From Branchiostoma floridae (lineage: Eukaryota > Chordata > Leptocardii > Amphioxiformes > Branchiostomatidae): 64,000 nt of DNA. Of the stretch, positions 12,901 through 20,495 are shown piece after piece (the stretch's first letter is position 1; every line of letters begins with the position of its first letter). The position numbers and the translations under genes are program-made. The notes under the pieces were generated by a model. That model worked only from the letters and a program-made list of their open reading frames with translations, made no database searches and was not told the DNA's origin. The stretch spans positions 3,711,784 through 3,775,783 of the forward strand of contig NC_049991.1 in assembly GCF_000003815.2 (NCBI RefSeq), given 5' to 3'.

Positions 12901-15080
12901 TAGGGCGAAGAGATGATGTTACAGTTACAACCATGCATGCATGTAGCCCGTAACCTTGCGTGGCCTACAGGTCTTGTTACGTGGTGTCCATTAAGTAAAA
13001 AAAAAACATTTCCATGCTTCACACACTCGGGTTCCTAAATTTTGGCCATGTGTCAGCATGCATTTCCTGCCAGTCTGCCAACGAAATCAGACGCAGGCCT
13101 GCTCAACCTTGTCATCCTGACAGTCTCTATTATCAACTGAGGGCGGGAACAAAGTTGAACCCATGACAGTGGGAAGAAATCTGTACACACATACCAACAC
13201 AGAAAAGCAATCAGACAAAAAACAACAACTCTCTCAAAACTGACCAGATGTCCAGGTCGTACCACGGTTGGTGCCTTGCTTGCGGCGGCGTATGGCAGAC
13301 TTTCTGTTACTCCAGCCACCGATGACGATTTCATACATGTTCGCCAGGTCCTGATTTTGGGATGACAACGCCACATGGACGTCATTGGTCGCCTTCACCT
13401 CAAAAGTGAACCGGTGTCCTGTCAACCTCGGCAGATCCCAGCGGTACCGGTAGTGGGTGTCCGTGCTGCGAATCTGACAACCTGATTGCACTCCTCCGTC
13501 CCCACCTAGTGTAGTAAGGTAGGCAAAAGTGGCGGACACTGACCAATGCAATGTGCGAAAAAGCTAGAATCTGCTTAGGTATTCCTCTGCCCCGACATGT
13601 ACAGCTGTGCAACATTAGAGAACACATAGTCTCATATCTGCTTGGAGATAAGCTAATTACCAATTGCAAACCACATGGCCTTTAGGTTAGCTGTTACACA
13701 AAAACAGGGAAATAGGGGTGATTTCTGAAATTATTACATCGATAATAAAAACAGCTACCGAGGGAAAAAAAACGTGTATCATCGCGCAGGTCCGTGCAGA
13801 GAACATGCCAAACTACATACTCATGCGGCAAAGCGAACATACAGATACAGATGCGAACGCGCGTTACATCGACAAACACGATATTCTGTCGCCAGAGGTT
13901 ACCCACCGGTCACAGACTAACAACGATGGCTCTTGCAACGTTGACCTTTAATTTCTATCTCAACAATACAGATTTCTCCATAACATGCTACCTAGTTTAC
14001 GATCATAAGAAGTCATTTAAAAATCGTAAGCTGATACAAAATGTATCGAAAAGTACGTTCCTGCTTCCAAGTACGCTTGTGCAGCGACAGGAATTGTGGG
14101 TAATATGTCAAATGTGAGGGCCCCTGACATGTAAACAGCCAACCGTTGTCTCGATTTACAGTACATTGTCCAGACGTGCTTTGCTTATGTCTCGGGGACC
14201 TTCTTCTTGAACATGTTACCCACAATTCCCATCGCCGTACAAAAACTTTTACTCGGTAATGCACATACTTATTGGTGCACAAACAAAACATGGATAATAT
14301 AAACTCTTTCACTCTTCCGAGTGCGCATGCGTAAACATGACATGACCTGAGTCATAGATCATATGTCAAAGGTGACAGCCCCTGAGACATAAACAAAATA
14401 CGTCTGAACATTGTTATGCAAATCGAGACAACGATCCAGACGTGAACCGCTACAAGTCCTAGAACTTCACCTCTACAGTATTTAACACAATTCCTGTCGC
14501 TACGCGCGTATGCGCACTCAAAATGGCGAACGAGCTTACGTACCTTGTCCATGTCCTTGTACCTCTTGAGTTGATCCATGGTTAGGTTTGGGTCTGGGCC
14601 GGAAAAACAAAAAAGCCTGTGGGAATGAAAGACGAACCCTCATTTTCTTGATATATTATGCTGTCAGCTTGGGACGACATTATGAAGGAGAATTTAAAGT
14701 GAATTTAAAGAATTTAAGATAAATGCTGCTTTTTTCAGTTGTAACAATATTTTGATTCCAATAATTAAGAGGAAATGTCTGCAAGGATCAAACAATGATT
14801 ACAAGGGTAAAAAAATTGGCTCGATTTTACGCAGTGATAGTACTTGATCCACAACCCCTCAAAGCAGCGTTCTTTTAGATCAAGACACCTTGTTGCCATG
14901 GTAACAGGCAAATCAAGTTTTCTGGCCATTTTCTCCAATTTTCGCATCTACACATTATGACGTAATCACTAAATATGGTATCGCATAATGTATGATTCCT
15001 ACCTCAGCCCGAAAATCTACAATAATGATCACCAGCAGCAGCACAAACATCCTCCGCATGGTGGCGCTCGTGGACGCCAT
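733..15080 (-). CDS. Secreted mosaic protein: FAMeT + C-type lectin + VWD-C8-TIL + tectonin repeats (18 exons)
   Basis: Reconstructed by joining minus-strand exons with GT-AG borders and matching phases: 15080-15003, 14616-14544, 13505-13245, 12763-12572, 11786-11590, 10873-10693, 9075-9037, 7719-7487, 6943-6782, 5287-5166, 4849-4729, 4126-3958, 3587-3391, 3045-2967, 2730-2704, 2400-2164, 1760-1608 and 995-733. The joined frame is open for 927 residues. Visible order: hydrophobic signal peptide (1-26), linker, FAMeT-like domain (about 51-201), C-type lectin domain (about 202-327), VWD (341-512), C8 (513-609), TIL (610-675), TILa-like segment (676-701), five tectonin repeats (711-921). Each family is known from extracellular adhesion, mucin-like or innate lectin proteins, so an extracellular binding role (glycan plus protein) is inferred; partner and function are unknown. 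The reading ends at TAA 733-735 just after a good donor sequence, so more exons may lie to the left of the window. Whether all exons form one transcript needs RNA evidence. Confidence 0.82.
1608..1760 (-). CDS. Mosaic gene exon 17: one tectonin repeat
   Basis: A phase 1-1 exon of 51 codons (acceptor CTACCAG, donor AATCAG|GTGCGT). In the splice-supported frame it reads [20 protein letters not shown] and [15 protein letters not shown]. Another frame is also open but has no domain match and does not fit the neighbouring exons. Confidence 0.85.
2164..2400 (-). CDS. Mosaic gene exon 16: two tectonin repeats
   Basis: A phase 1-1 exon of 79 codons. Two repeats are seen: GTGWGTVEG followed by [16 protein letters not shown], then GTGWLTVTG followed by [16 protein letters not shown]. 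The GW-x-x-V-x-G, VWGV and Y-x-R-x-G spacing is that of tectonin/tachylectin-type beta-propeller repeats, known to bind bacterial surface glycans in other animals. Confidence 0.9.
2704..2730 (-). CDS. Mosaic gene exon 15: 9-residue microexon
   Basis: A symmetric phase 1-1 exon of 27 bases between TTTAATTAG and GGCG|GTAAGT, encoding GGEVPVEIG. It links the cysteine-rich part to the tectonin repeats. Assigned on splice signals and phase only. Confidence 0.55.
2967..3045 (-). CDS. Mosaic gene exon 14: TILa-like segment
   Basis: A 26-codon exon with acceptor TTTTACCAG. It continues the TIL end into [18 protein letters not shown] and IQCEQQ, the pattern of the short TILa/VWC-like segment usually found after TIL. 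Donor GACAG|GTACGT, phase 1. Confidence 0.75.
3391..3587 (-). CDS. Mosaic gene exon 13: TIL domain
   Basis: Contains [35 protein letters not shown] and [10 protein letters not shown]. The ten cysteines fit the trypsin-inhibitor-like cysteine-rich (TIL) fold that follows C8 in VWF, mucin and zonadhesin type assemblies. Phase 1 in, phase 0 out at GAG|GTTTGG. Confidence 0.9.
3760..3895 (+). mobile_element. tRNA-derived SINE head, family 1
   Basis: TTTTGGCGTAACGGTTTAGC (A box) and GGTTCGAATCC (B box) with an extended variable region; a second copy lies at 35473-35590. Downstream parts (TTTCTTACTTTGGTTCCCA) are also shared, so this is a SINE rather than a tRNA gene. It sits in the intron between mosaic exons 12 and 13. 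Confidence 0.65.
3958..4126 (-). CDS. Mosaic gene exon 12: C8 domain
   Basis: Contains [38 protein letters not shown] and WRRSGFC, the conserved C8 scaffold (CH, P-xx-F, LC, YA-xx-C, WR-xxx-FC). The cysteine normally found after CVFDM is alanine, leaving seven of eight. The donor TGTG|GTCCGT is weak but keeps phase with exon 13. Confidence 0.88.
4729..4849 (-). CDS. Mosaic gene exon 11: VWD-C8 junction
   Basis: Encodes [12 protein letters not shown] and [16 protein letters not shown], the opening of a C8 domain with its first two cysteines. Entered in phase 2 and left in phase 0 at TTTAGG|GTACGT. Confidence 0.88.
5166..5287 (-). CDS. Mosaic gene exon 10: end of VWD domain
   Basis: Encodes [16 protein letters not shown] and [11 protein letters not shown], the CGNYNG and DD hallmarks that close a VWD domain. 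The usual CGLCG motif reads SGMCG here, so the first cysteine of the CxxC is absent. Phase 0 in, phase 2 out at GACAC|GTATGA. Confidence 0.92.
5761..6466 (+). mobile_element. MITE family A, 706 bp, copy 1
   Basis: Terminal inverted repeats GAGTCCATTCCAAGACACCA and its complement at the right end, flanked by TA on both sides. Inside are AATGGTAGAAAATGG repeats. A second copy lies at 23440-24134 in the opposite orientation. It lies in the intron between VWD exons 9 and 10. Confidence 0.88.
6782..6943 (-). CDS. Mosaic gene exon 9: middle of VWD domain
   Basis: A phase 0-0 exon of 54 codons with [20 protein letters not shown] and [20 protein letters not shown], matching the middle VWD beta strands (VNG, LTYDG, V-x-VP-xx-Y). 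Donor AAAG|GTAGGC. Confidence 0.92.
7000..7330 (+). repeat. Minisatellite of ~15-bp GGCAACCACCTGGCA units
   Basis: About 20 imperfect units, with a higher-order period of about 136 bases (the segment GGCACAGGCTACAACGGACA recurs). It fills most of the intron between mosaic exons 8 and 9. Confidence 0.85.
7487..7719 (-). CDS. Mosaic gene exon 8: start of VWD domain
   Basis: Encodes [29 protein letters not shown] and [16 protein letters not shown], the signature opening of a von Willebrand factor type D domain (GDPHY, F-x-G-x-C-x-Y). Entered in phase 1 after GTTACTTGTAG and left in phase 0 at CTG|GTAAGT. Confidence 0.93.
8157..8400 (+). mobile_element. Short MITE with ~48-bp inverted ends
   Basis: Left AGTATCTCACTGAACTTGAG through ACTGTGGGGTTC and right GAACCCCACAGTGCGGCAAC through GCAGCGAGATACC are imperfect inverted repeats about 245 bases apart. 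Confidence 0.7.
9037..9075 (-). CDS. Mosaic gene exon 7: 13-residue linker microexon
   Basis: A symmetric phase 1-1 microexon between GGTTTTCAG and CCAG|GTAGGC, encoding [13 protein letters not shown]. It joins the lectin domain to VWD and adds a single cysteine. Its small size makes it a candidate for alternative inclusion. Confidence 0.65.
9503..9612 (+). repeat. Dispersed ~110-bp repeat, copy 1
   Basis: CATTCGAGTACGGCCGGGCC and TTAAAATCATTCCGGGACCT are repeated nearly exactly at 10432-10545. A short related piece (TTAAAATCAATCCGGGACCC) lies near 1990. Confidence 0.75.
10432..10545 (+). repeat. Dispersed ~110-bp repeat, copy 2
   Basis: Second copy of the unit at 9503, preceded here by a run of G and a CGAAAACCCTAAAGGGGGGCG duplication. 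It ends 150 bases before lectin exon 6. Confidence 0.75.
10693..10873 (-). CDS. Mosaic gene exon 6: C-terminal half of C-type lectin domain
   Basis: A phase 0-1 exon bearing [29 protein letters not shown] and the last conserved cysteine (KYFICQ). The EPN and WND motifs are the calcium-site-2 ligands found in mannose-type lectins, so calcium-dependent binding of mannose, GlcNAc or fucose-like sugars is predicted. Together with exon 5 the domain is full length. Confidence 0.92.
11225..11446 (+). repeat. Interstitial telomeric repeat (CCCTAA)n
   Basis: About 35 units of CCCTAA with scattered CCCTTA, CCTAAG and CCCTAT variants. TTAGGG is the usual chordate telomere unit. It lies inside the C-type lectin intron, not at a chromosome end. 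Confidence 0.95.
11447..11511 (-). pseudogene. Broken partial copy of C-type lectin exon 5
   Basis: About 64 bases match the end of exon 5 (11598-11661) at roughly 80 per cent, in the same orientation. The translated copy keeps RLVDSRN and IGLN but has Lys where the conserved Trp of WIGL should be, and the start of the exon is missing. Confidence 0.85.
11512..11575 (+). repeat. Second, degenerate telomeric block
   Basis: CTAACCCTAACCCTAACCCC and drifting CCTAACCCCAACCC units fill the space between the broken exon copy and the real exon 5 donor site. Confidence 0.85.
11590..11786 (-). CDS. Mosaic gene exon 5: N-terminal half of C-type lectin domain
   Basis: Entered in phase 1 with the same GGDGG linker as exon 3, and left in phase 0 at AAC|GTACGT. 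It contains [20 protein letters not shown] and YWIGLND, the first conserved Cys region and the WIGL core of a C-type lectin-like domain. A damaged partial copy lies just downstream at 11447-11511 beside telomeric repeats. Confidence 0.9.
12150..12175 (+). repeat. (GT)n followed by a long G run
   Basis: A TGTGTGTGTG tract followed by about 17 G in the intron between mosaic exons 4 and 5. Confidence 0.8.
12572..12763 (-). CDS. Mosaic gene exon 4: second half of FAMeT-like domain
   Basis: A phase 1-1 exon of 64 codons with acceptor CCTACAG and donor GCAG|GTATGT. It contains [20 protein letters not shown] and ends [12 protein letters not shown], the conserved C-terminal half of the FAMeT-like domain. 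The intron before it (12764-13244) carries the 3' end of a SINE. Confidence 0.87.
12881..13010 (+). mobile_element. 5'-truncated SINE, family 2
   Basis: ATGATGTTTCTGACCTAGGG through GTGTCCATTAAGT and a poly(A) run match the last ~130 bases of the full SINE at 49136-49620. The front half with the tRNA part is absent, a typical result of incomplete reverse transcription. Confidence 0.85.
13245..13505 (-). CDS. Mosaic gene exon 3: first half of FAMeT-like domain
   Basis: A phase 1-1 exon of 87 codons. It opens with the linker GGDGG and then reads [18 protein letters not shown] and a segment ending [17 protein letters not shown], the pattern of the farnesoic acid O-methyltransferase-like (Methyltransf_FA) family. 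Despite the name, this domain in animals is mostly a non-catalytic beta-sandwich in extracellular proteins, so no methyltransferase activity is claimed. Confidence 0.85.
14544..14616 (-). CDS. Mosaic gene exon 2: linker
   Basis: Acceptor ATTCCCACAG and donor CAAG|GTACGT bound 73 bases. Read from phase 0 it encodes a basic, proline-rich linker containing [19 protein letters not shown] and ends in phase 1, exactly what exon 3 needs. No domain was recognised. A nearer AG at about 14594 would put a stop in frame, so the distal acceptor is preferred. Confidence 0.65.
14892..14905. promoter_or_regulatory. X-box (RFX site) in intron 1 of the mosaic gene
   Basis: GTTGCCATGGTAAC is a perfect match to the palindromic X-box consensus. 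It lies about 100 bases into the first intron. Confidence 0.5.
15003..15080 (-). CDS. Mosaic gene exon 1: start codon and signal peptide
   Basis: The ATG at 15080-15078 opens 26 codons containing the hydrophobic run [13 protein letters not shown], a typical signal peptide core, followed by the donor GAG|GTAGGA (phase 0). A second in-frame ATG lies seven codons later. This start was chosen because it gives a complete signal peptide and the next exon continues in frame. Confidence 0.8.
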
Positions 15081-15132
15081 GATGGGGCGCTCTCGTCACC
15101 AGTCCAACAGGCCGGTCTACAAGGTCGTCCCT

Positions 15133-15146
15133 GTTGTCATGGAAAC
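15133..15146. promoter_or_regulatory. X-box-like RFX site just upstream of the mosaic gene start
   Basis: The sequence GTTGTCATGGAAAC differs little from the RFX X-box consensus GTYNCCATRGYAAC. It sits 53 bases upstream of the start codon, a usual place for X-boxes in cilia genes. Binding is inferred, not shown. Confidence 0.45.
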
Positions 15147-15280
15147 AATGACGTTGATGATAACACTTTAAACACTTGTTAATTCAAACTGGTCATCCAA
15201 TAGTTTCTTGTAAATTCTACCTTCTAGGGCTTTCAAAAATTATGAACGAAGAAATCTATTTCGGGGTCGAATTTGCTAAT

Positions 15281-15858
15281 AGGGCCTTCACACTGAAACC
15301 GAATTAGCAGGAATCAAGCAGAACAAGCCGGAATGAAGTATTTGCAAAATTCGTGCCACATTCGGGGCCATTCCGAGTGGGAATTCCAAATGGACCTTAT
15401 ATCCTTAACACGACAAGGAATGAGCCAAAATGCCGTCAGAATGAAAAGTCTTTTCTATTCCTGGGAATTCGTACTGTATTCGAGAAATTCTTGCTGCATT
15501 CCAGATATTCTTTTGGCCACATTCGGACAGGATTCGAAGTGGCTTGCCGTTTTGGTTCTCCATCGAATGAGATCAGAATGTTTCGAAAAATGTTGGAATG
15601 CCGCAGAATGCAGTCATACTGCAGTTAGAATAGTTAGAATACACTTAGAATCCACTTCAAATGCCATTCGATATTTCTCCACTTCGAATGCACCTCGACA
15701 GTTTTTAACATGTCAAAAACTTTCGGGCCAGCCAAAATAACGGGCACAAATAGCTAGATTGCAGTAAGAATGTCTGGAACACACTACGAATTGCCCGGAA
15801 TAGAAAAGAATTTCGGCATTCCGGCTCATTCGTGCTCTCGTGTGATGGGGGCTTTAAG
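15281..15858 (+). mobile_element. Probable MITE with imperfect inverted ends
   Basis: GGGCCTTCACACTGAAACCG on the left and a rough complement (CGTGCTCTCGTGTGATGGGG) on the right. The inside is full of GGAAT/ATTCC motifs and carries no gene. Confidence 0.5.
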
Positions 15859-16213
15859 GCAAACTACATAACGGAATGAATGGTGAAAAAAACAATATAC
15901 ACTTTGTCTCGGTTTGCCCTATCCGTACATTTTCACATATGCGTCTTGAGGCACAACGAGCATCAGATACATGTATGAGGGCCTGTATGCTAATTCCGTA
16001 AGACATAGGTAGCACATTTTTATTCCGTGCCATTCGTATGGAAAGCTGTCTTTTGATCAAGAAATATATTCGTAGCGACTCGACAAGAAACCCCATGCAG
16101 ACCCTCCTACATGTATGACTTATCAAAATCTGATCATGTATTCCCTCTAACGTCTATTGGTATAAGTTAAACAGAAATTAGTAGATTTGGTAAAATATGC
16201 CTGTCAGAAAACC

Positions 16214-16227
16214 GTTGCTATGGCAAC
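16214..16227. promoter_or_regulatory. X-box (RFX site) upstream of the mosaic gene
   Basis: GTTGCTATGGCAAC matches the X-box consensus. It lies about 1.1 kb upstream of the mosaic gene start, between repeats. Confidence 0.45.
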
Positions 16228-16849
16228 AAGAAAAATTACAAATTCAAAATCTTTTCGCAGAATTGTTGCCAACAATATTTTAGGAAAATTCACTAAGTTT
16301 CGTAGTCCTAGCACACGTCGTTTGGCAGTTATACAACATTAAAGTTGGCGCAGGCACTTTTACCCCCCCCCGTCTAGATAGGGTTAAATAATTCTACGAC
16401 CAATAGACCGCCAGGTTAAAATGAATAGGTGCTGTCGAGTCCTTCTTAAACTTTCTTGAATATTCAAGCGTGCATACCTTAAGGAATACAAATTCTGAAT
16501 AACTAATCCTCTTTAATTTTTTTAACATGGGGCTTAAGGGTTCCCATGGCGATTTACATAACCATCTGTTCAAGTAAAGTGGGTAATGTAAATTTGTAAG
16601 TTCAAGTCAGCCATGATGCTACTAAAGTATTCTTTGATTTCCAAAATGTACAACTACACAGAAGACACGGGTATTAGTTTCAAAAGCCCTTTTAATGAGA
16701 ATTCTTAACGCCACCACCCATTCAACCTTAAGGCGGTTTGGTGTCTGATGAACAGATGTCTTTGTAAGAGACAGTGACATGTAAATAAGCTTTGGTCGCC
16801 GACCCTTAACGCGCTCTTCATTGTTTTCGAGTTAACGTCTCTATCTGTT

Positions 16850-17115
16850 GGCATTTTTTTTTCTATTTTGCTTTTGGACAGAAGAGGACAATGTGGTGCT
16901 TCACTCAAGTTTTGTAACTTATATTAACAGTGCCACATACACGTGTACAGACAGAAGGTAAGGGTAGCCAGGTATTAATCTATACACCTGAGTGAAGTGA
17001 GGACGGTCGTGTAAAGTGCCTTTCCCAAGAGCACAACGTTGGGGGGCACGGCGGGGATCAAACTCAGGACCTCTAGATCCCGATCCGAACGCTCTACCAG
17101 TTACGCCACGCCCGA
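16850..17115 (-). mobile_element. SINE with conserved core and tRNA-type head
   Basis: Read on the minus strand it starts with a tRNA-like GGCGTAACTGGTAGAGCG and GAGTTTGATCCC, then the core CTTGGGAAAGGCACTTTACACGACC. The tail AGTGCCACATAC region is shared with 20640-20935. Confidence 0.75.
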
Positions 17116-17169
17116 CGCCACAAGCTGTTGGCAGTTAGTCAGACGATTTTAAAAGGGAGCGGAATGCTT

Positions 17170-17650
17170 TGTTAAGACTTAGCCGGCATCCAGTCTATCG
17201 TGGGATCGCAGGACGCGTCTGCTTGGGTTGTAATCACACCGAAGGGGCCATTGCCATGATGTAAAACCGGTCTTCGCTTAATCTACCCCCACCTCCTGTA
17301 GTTATCCAGGGATTGTTATGACAGTGCCGCTTGCATCCCTCGCGTTATTAACGTTATGCACACGTCCGTTACAAAAACGTACACGCAATTAGCTGGCATC
17401 CAATCTATCGTGGGATCGCAGGGCGCTTTTTTGGTAGGCATCTCTTCGGGACAGAAGGAGCTTTCCACCGCCGATGTAATATTTGGCACCCGGTAGTTGC
17501 TTTAGCTGATAGGGGTCCCGTGGTTGGTCAATTTAACTCCTAAAGTGCATAACTCCTACCGAGTGCGAAAGAATACCCCGGCGGTGAAAAGTTTCTTCTA
17601 CCCCGAAGAAAGCCCGACCAATCCACGTTAGACGGGATGCCAAGTTAAGT
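17170..17650 (+). mobile_element. Foldback-type element, related to 19238-19744
   Basis: Shares the arms CTTTCCACCGCCG...GGCACCCGGTAGTTG and CCCCGGCGGTGAAAAGTTTC with the palindromic element at 19238. A GGCATCCAATCTATCGTGGG segment occurs twice. Confidence 0.55.
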
Positions 17651-17741
17651 CTTTCTGTGTTTCCATGTTTTATCTGATCTAGACATATGTTACTTTACTA
17701 AAACCTACATTTTCCTACCAAAGTCGAAATGACTGATACTA

Positions 17742-18320
17742 CGAGGGGCATTCAATAAGTAATCCACCTGACCCACTTCCAGTTGTCTGATCTAAATAAA
17801 ATTTTGCATGTGTAATGAGTCATATCTCTATGGGTTATGTTGCAAAAAACAGCTCTGAACTAATTGCGGTTACTGATTTACTGGTGTTTGAACTGAGTCA
17901 GGTGTGAAATGGACCAGGTGTGAAATGGAGCAATTTGAGTGTCGCGCAGTGATCCGGTTTTTGTATTTGAAAGGACGCACACCAAAGGGGACTTTTGATG
18001 AAATGAAAAAAAACTTATGGTGATGATGCCCCATCATATGGCCTTGTAAAACGCTGGCATCCTGAATTCAAACAAGGCCTGAAGTCTGTGGAAACAGCTC
18101 CCAGACCTGGTCGTCCCTCTTCTGCCATTAATGAGGCATCTGTCGGAGGACCAACCTGGGATGTCCTACAAGAACGGTGTCCAGAGCTACATCAAATGAT
18201 GGGAGAAATGCAAAACTCTGGGTGGTTCCTATGAAGAGAAAGACTAATAACTGTGCCAAGTTTCATTAATCTCCTGCTATGGGAAATGGGTCAGGTGGAT
18301 TACTTATTGAATGCCCCTCG
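17742..18320 (+). mobile_element. Internally deleted mariner transposon
   Basis: Near-perfect inverted ends beginning CGAGGGGCATTCAATAAGTA (about 36 bases each), flanked by TA duplications at 17740 and 18321. Total length 579 bp, too short for an active mariner. It carries a broken 5' part of a transposase gene. Confidence 0.92.
17925..18150 (+). pseudogene. Mariner transposase N-terminal remnant
   Basis: From ATG 17925 the reading MEQFECRAVIRFLYLKGRTP matches the mariner helix-turn-helix start. After an indel in a run of A at about 18005, YGDDAPSYGLVKRWHPEF and PRPGRPSSA follow in another frame. The DDD catalytic region is deleted. Confidence 0.85.
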
Positions 18321-18919
18321 TATATTAGCTACGTTCCTTGTGCTCTCAATTCTTCAACGCTTAAGTGCTTACAATATCACTGCATGGCATCTTATAAAAA
18401 GTAAATAAATAGATGAATAAAAAATTTGAGACAAAATCGGCCCCTGCAGTTCCACAAAAGCCACTCGGGGACAAACTTACAGCACCTGTTACATCCCGGG
18501 TGGTCTTGTATCCTAGAAGCGCTTCTGGGATAGAAGCACATCTGGGATAGGTTTGCATCCCAGATGTGCTTCTCTCCCAAAATTGCTCCTGGGATGGAGT
18601 ACATCTGAGATAGCACCTGCCACAACATTTCCACACCACGAGATAGAGAAAACCGCTATTACTACTGATTTATTGTCATCTGATGATGATGGGACGGATG
18701 CTGTATGCAAACTTTAAGTCTATCTTTTATGTGTTTTTTCTAATCCAAACATATTTCCTAAAACTTCCACTGTTCCGCAGTATTGTGGAGGGTAGACATA
18801 AGATTTCTTATATCCCCATTTCTCATTGCCTTCTATCCTGATTCTGATATATCCTATCTTTGTACGTGACAGAATAACTTCATTCTCCTAAGTAAGGGGA
18901 CCAAAGTCGTGTCGAAACT

Positions 18920-19205
18920 CCTTCTGGTCACCTCTGCTTATAAATATTAATGAGCTTACCCTTATATGGGCAGTCAGCCGTTGGGGATCGGGCGTAGGAG
19001 GATGTAAGACGTAACATGATTGGCTGATAGCTTCCCAGCGGCCATCGCGAGATGGCTTTCGTAAACAGAAAGCCCAAGAAAGGCCTATTCTCTGATTGGC
19101 TGACACCTGGTTTGTGGCGACGCTCACAGTAACTGCTGGTCGGCCACCAGACAGCAGGGCCCAAATAAGCAGTTAGCTAGTCGTTGGGGACCGTGCGTAG
19201 GAGGA
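18920..19205 (-). mobile_element. Repeat family B, copy 1
   Basis: Contains TTGGCTGATAGCTTCCCAGC and CTTATATGGGCAGTCAGCCG; reverse-complement relatives lie at 53110-53405, and a partial one at 59268-59555. No coding capacity is visible. Confidence 0.75.
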
Positions 19206-19237
19206 TGAATAGCTAAGACTTAGTGACAGGTCTTTAA

Positions 19238-19744
19238 CACTCTTCATTGTATGGAAGCTGACTTTTGAGCTTATTGAGACTGTGGGCCCTTAGGATATCA
19301 CATTCTCTGATTTAGTCAAGCAAATAAAAGTGTGAAGGGTGCTTTGTTCAGGCTTGGCTGGTCTCCAGCATGGCCCTCTTTGGCGGGCGTCTCTTCGGTG
19401 TAGAAGAAGCTTTCCGCCGCCAAGGTGATCTTGATCTTCGGCACCCGGTAGTTGTACTTTTAGGAGGTATATGTAGGTTAGTCACATGTTTGGCAAATTT
19501 AACTCCTACCGCGTATAACTCTTACCGGGTGCCGAAGATTACTCCGGCGGTGGAAAGTTTCTTCTGCCCCGAAGAGAATCTGAACAAAAGAGTGCCCGGC
19601 GAAAACACGATCTACTGGATGCCAGCCAAACCTGAACAAAGCACCTGCACATTTTTTTGCCAGACAAACTCACATATCCTAAGGGCCCGCAGTCTCAAAT
19701 TCTCTCTCAATAACTTCCAAAGTCAGCCTACACAATGAAGAGTG
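19238..19744. mobile_element. Foldback element, ~507 bp palindrome
   Basis: CACTCTTCATTGT at the left is mirrored by ACAATGAAGAGTG at the right, and the pairing continues inward: GACTGTGGGCCCTTAGGATA, GTGCTTTGTTCAGGCTTGGC, TTTCCGCCGCC and CTTCGGCACCCGGTA all have counterparts. The DNA could fold into one long hairpin. Confidence 0.85.
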
Positions 19745-19894
19745 CATGAAGGGTCAGCTGTTAAAGCTTAGTCAGTCTGTCTCATATAAAGACAACTGTT
19801 CATGCACAACCGAACCGCCTAGAGGTTAAATAAGTGGTGGCGTTGAGCTTTCTCATTAAAAGGGGCGTTTTGACACCTGTCATTTCTGTGTACA

Positions 19895-20495
19895 GTACCT
19901 GCTGTCTATAGCGGCTACCCAAGGGACTGGAGAAATGTGGCTACCATATAGACAGGTGGCCAATATAGAGTAAATGCTGATCGATACAGCAGTAAGTTCA
20001 CAAGATTTTAGTGCCCCCTAATCTTTCTCACCAAGTAACATTGTCTCCACCGTCTTAGCATTCAACTGACCCTGCCAAAGTTAAATCCTTCCAAAATGAC
20101 TGATATTGCCATGCGGAACGTTGGTAAATTTGCCGACAAAGACTTGCACTCTAACTTTCAAGGCAGCCGTACCTTCGTTGGTAAATTTCCCGAAAAAGAC
20201 TTGCACTCTAACTTTTAAGGCAGCCGTATCTTCCGCTACTGCCCAAATGACCCTATCGGAAACTCCATATCCTCGGCCTCGCAAACTACGACTTCAAACC
20301 GGGAACAGAGTGACATACGGCAGCTGTATGGTCGCAATAGGCAGTGTATCTGTATCTCCGGGACCGGAAATCGTGTGGCCGTGGCCGCTATGGACAGGTG
20401 GCCGCTATAGACTATTTCTTAAGACCGCAATGGCCAGGTGGTCGCTATGCAAAGGTGACCGCTAATACAGGTTTGACTGTAGTCGTGAAATTTTG
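19895..20495 (+). repeat. Repeat with TGGCCGCTATAGACAGG motifs and a 60-bp tandem duplication
   Basis: The ends carry repeated CTATAGCGGCTACC / GGTGGCCGCTATAG motifs in inverse orientation. In the middle (20115-20232) a ~60-base unit ending GACTTGCACTCTAACTTT is present twice. Confidence 0.55.

Noticed and set aside
14352-14579. 75-codon minus-strand frame starting [13 protein letters not shown]
   Set aside because: It does not fit the phases of exons 1 and 3 and runs through the donor at 14543; the frame chosen for 14616-14544 fits both neighbours.
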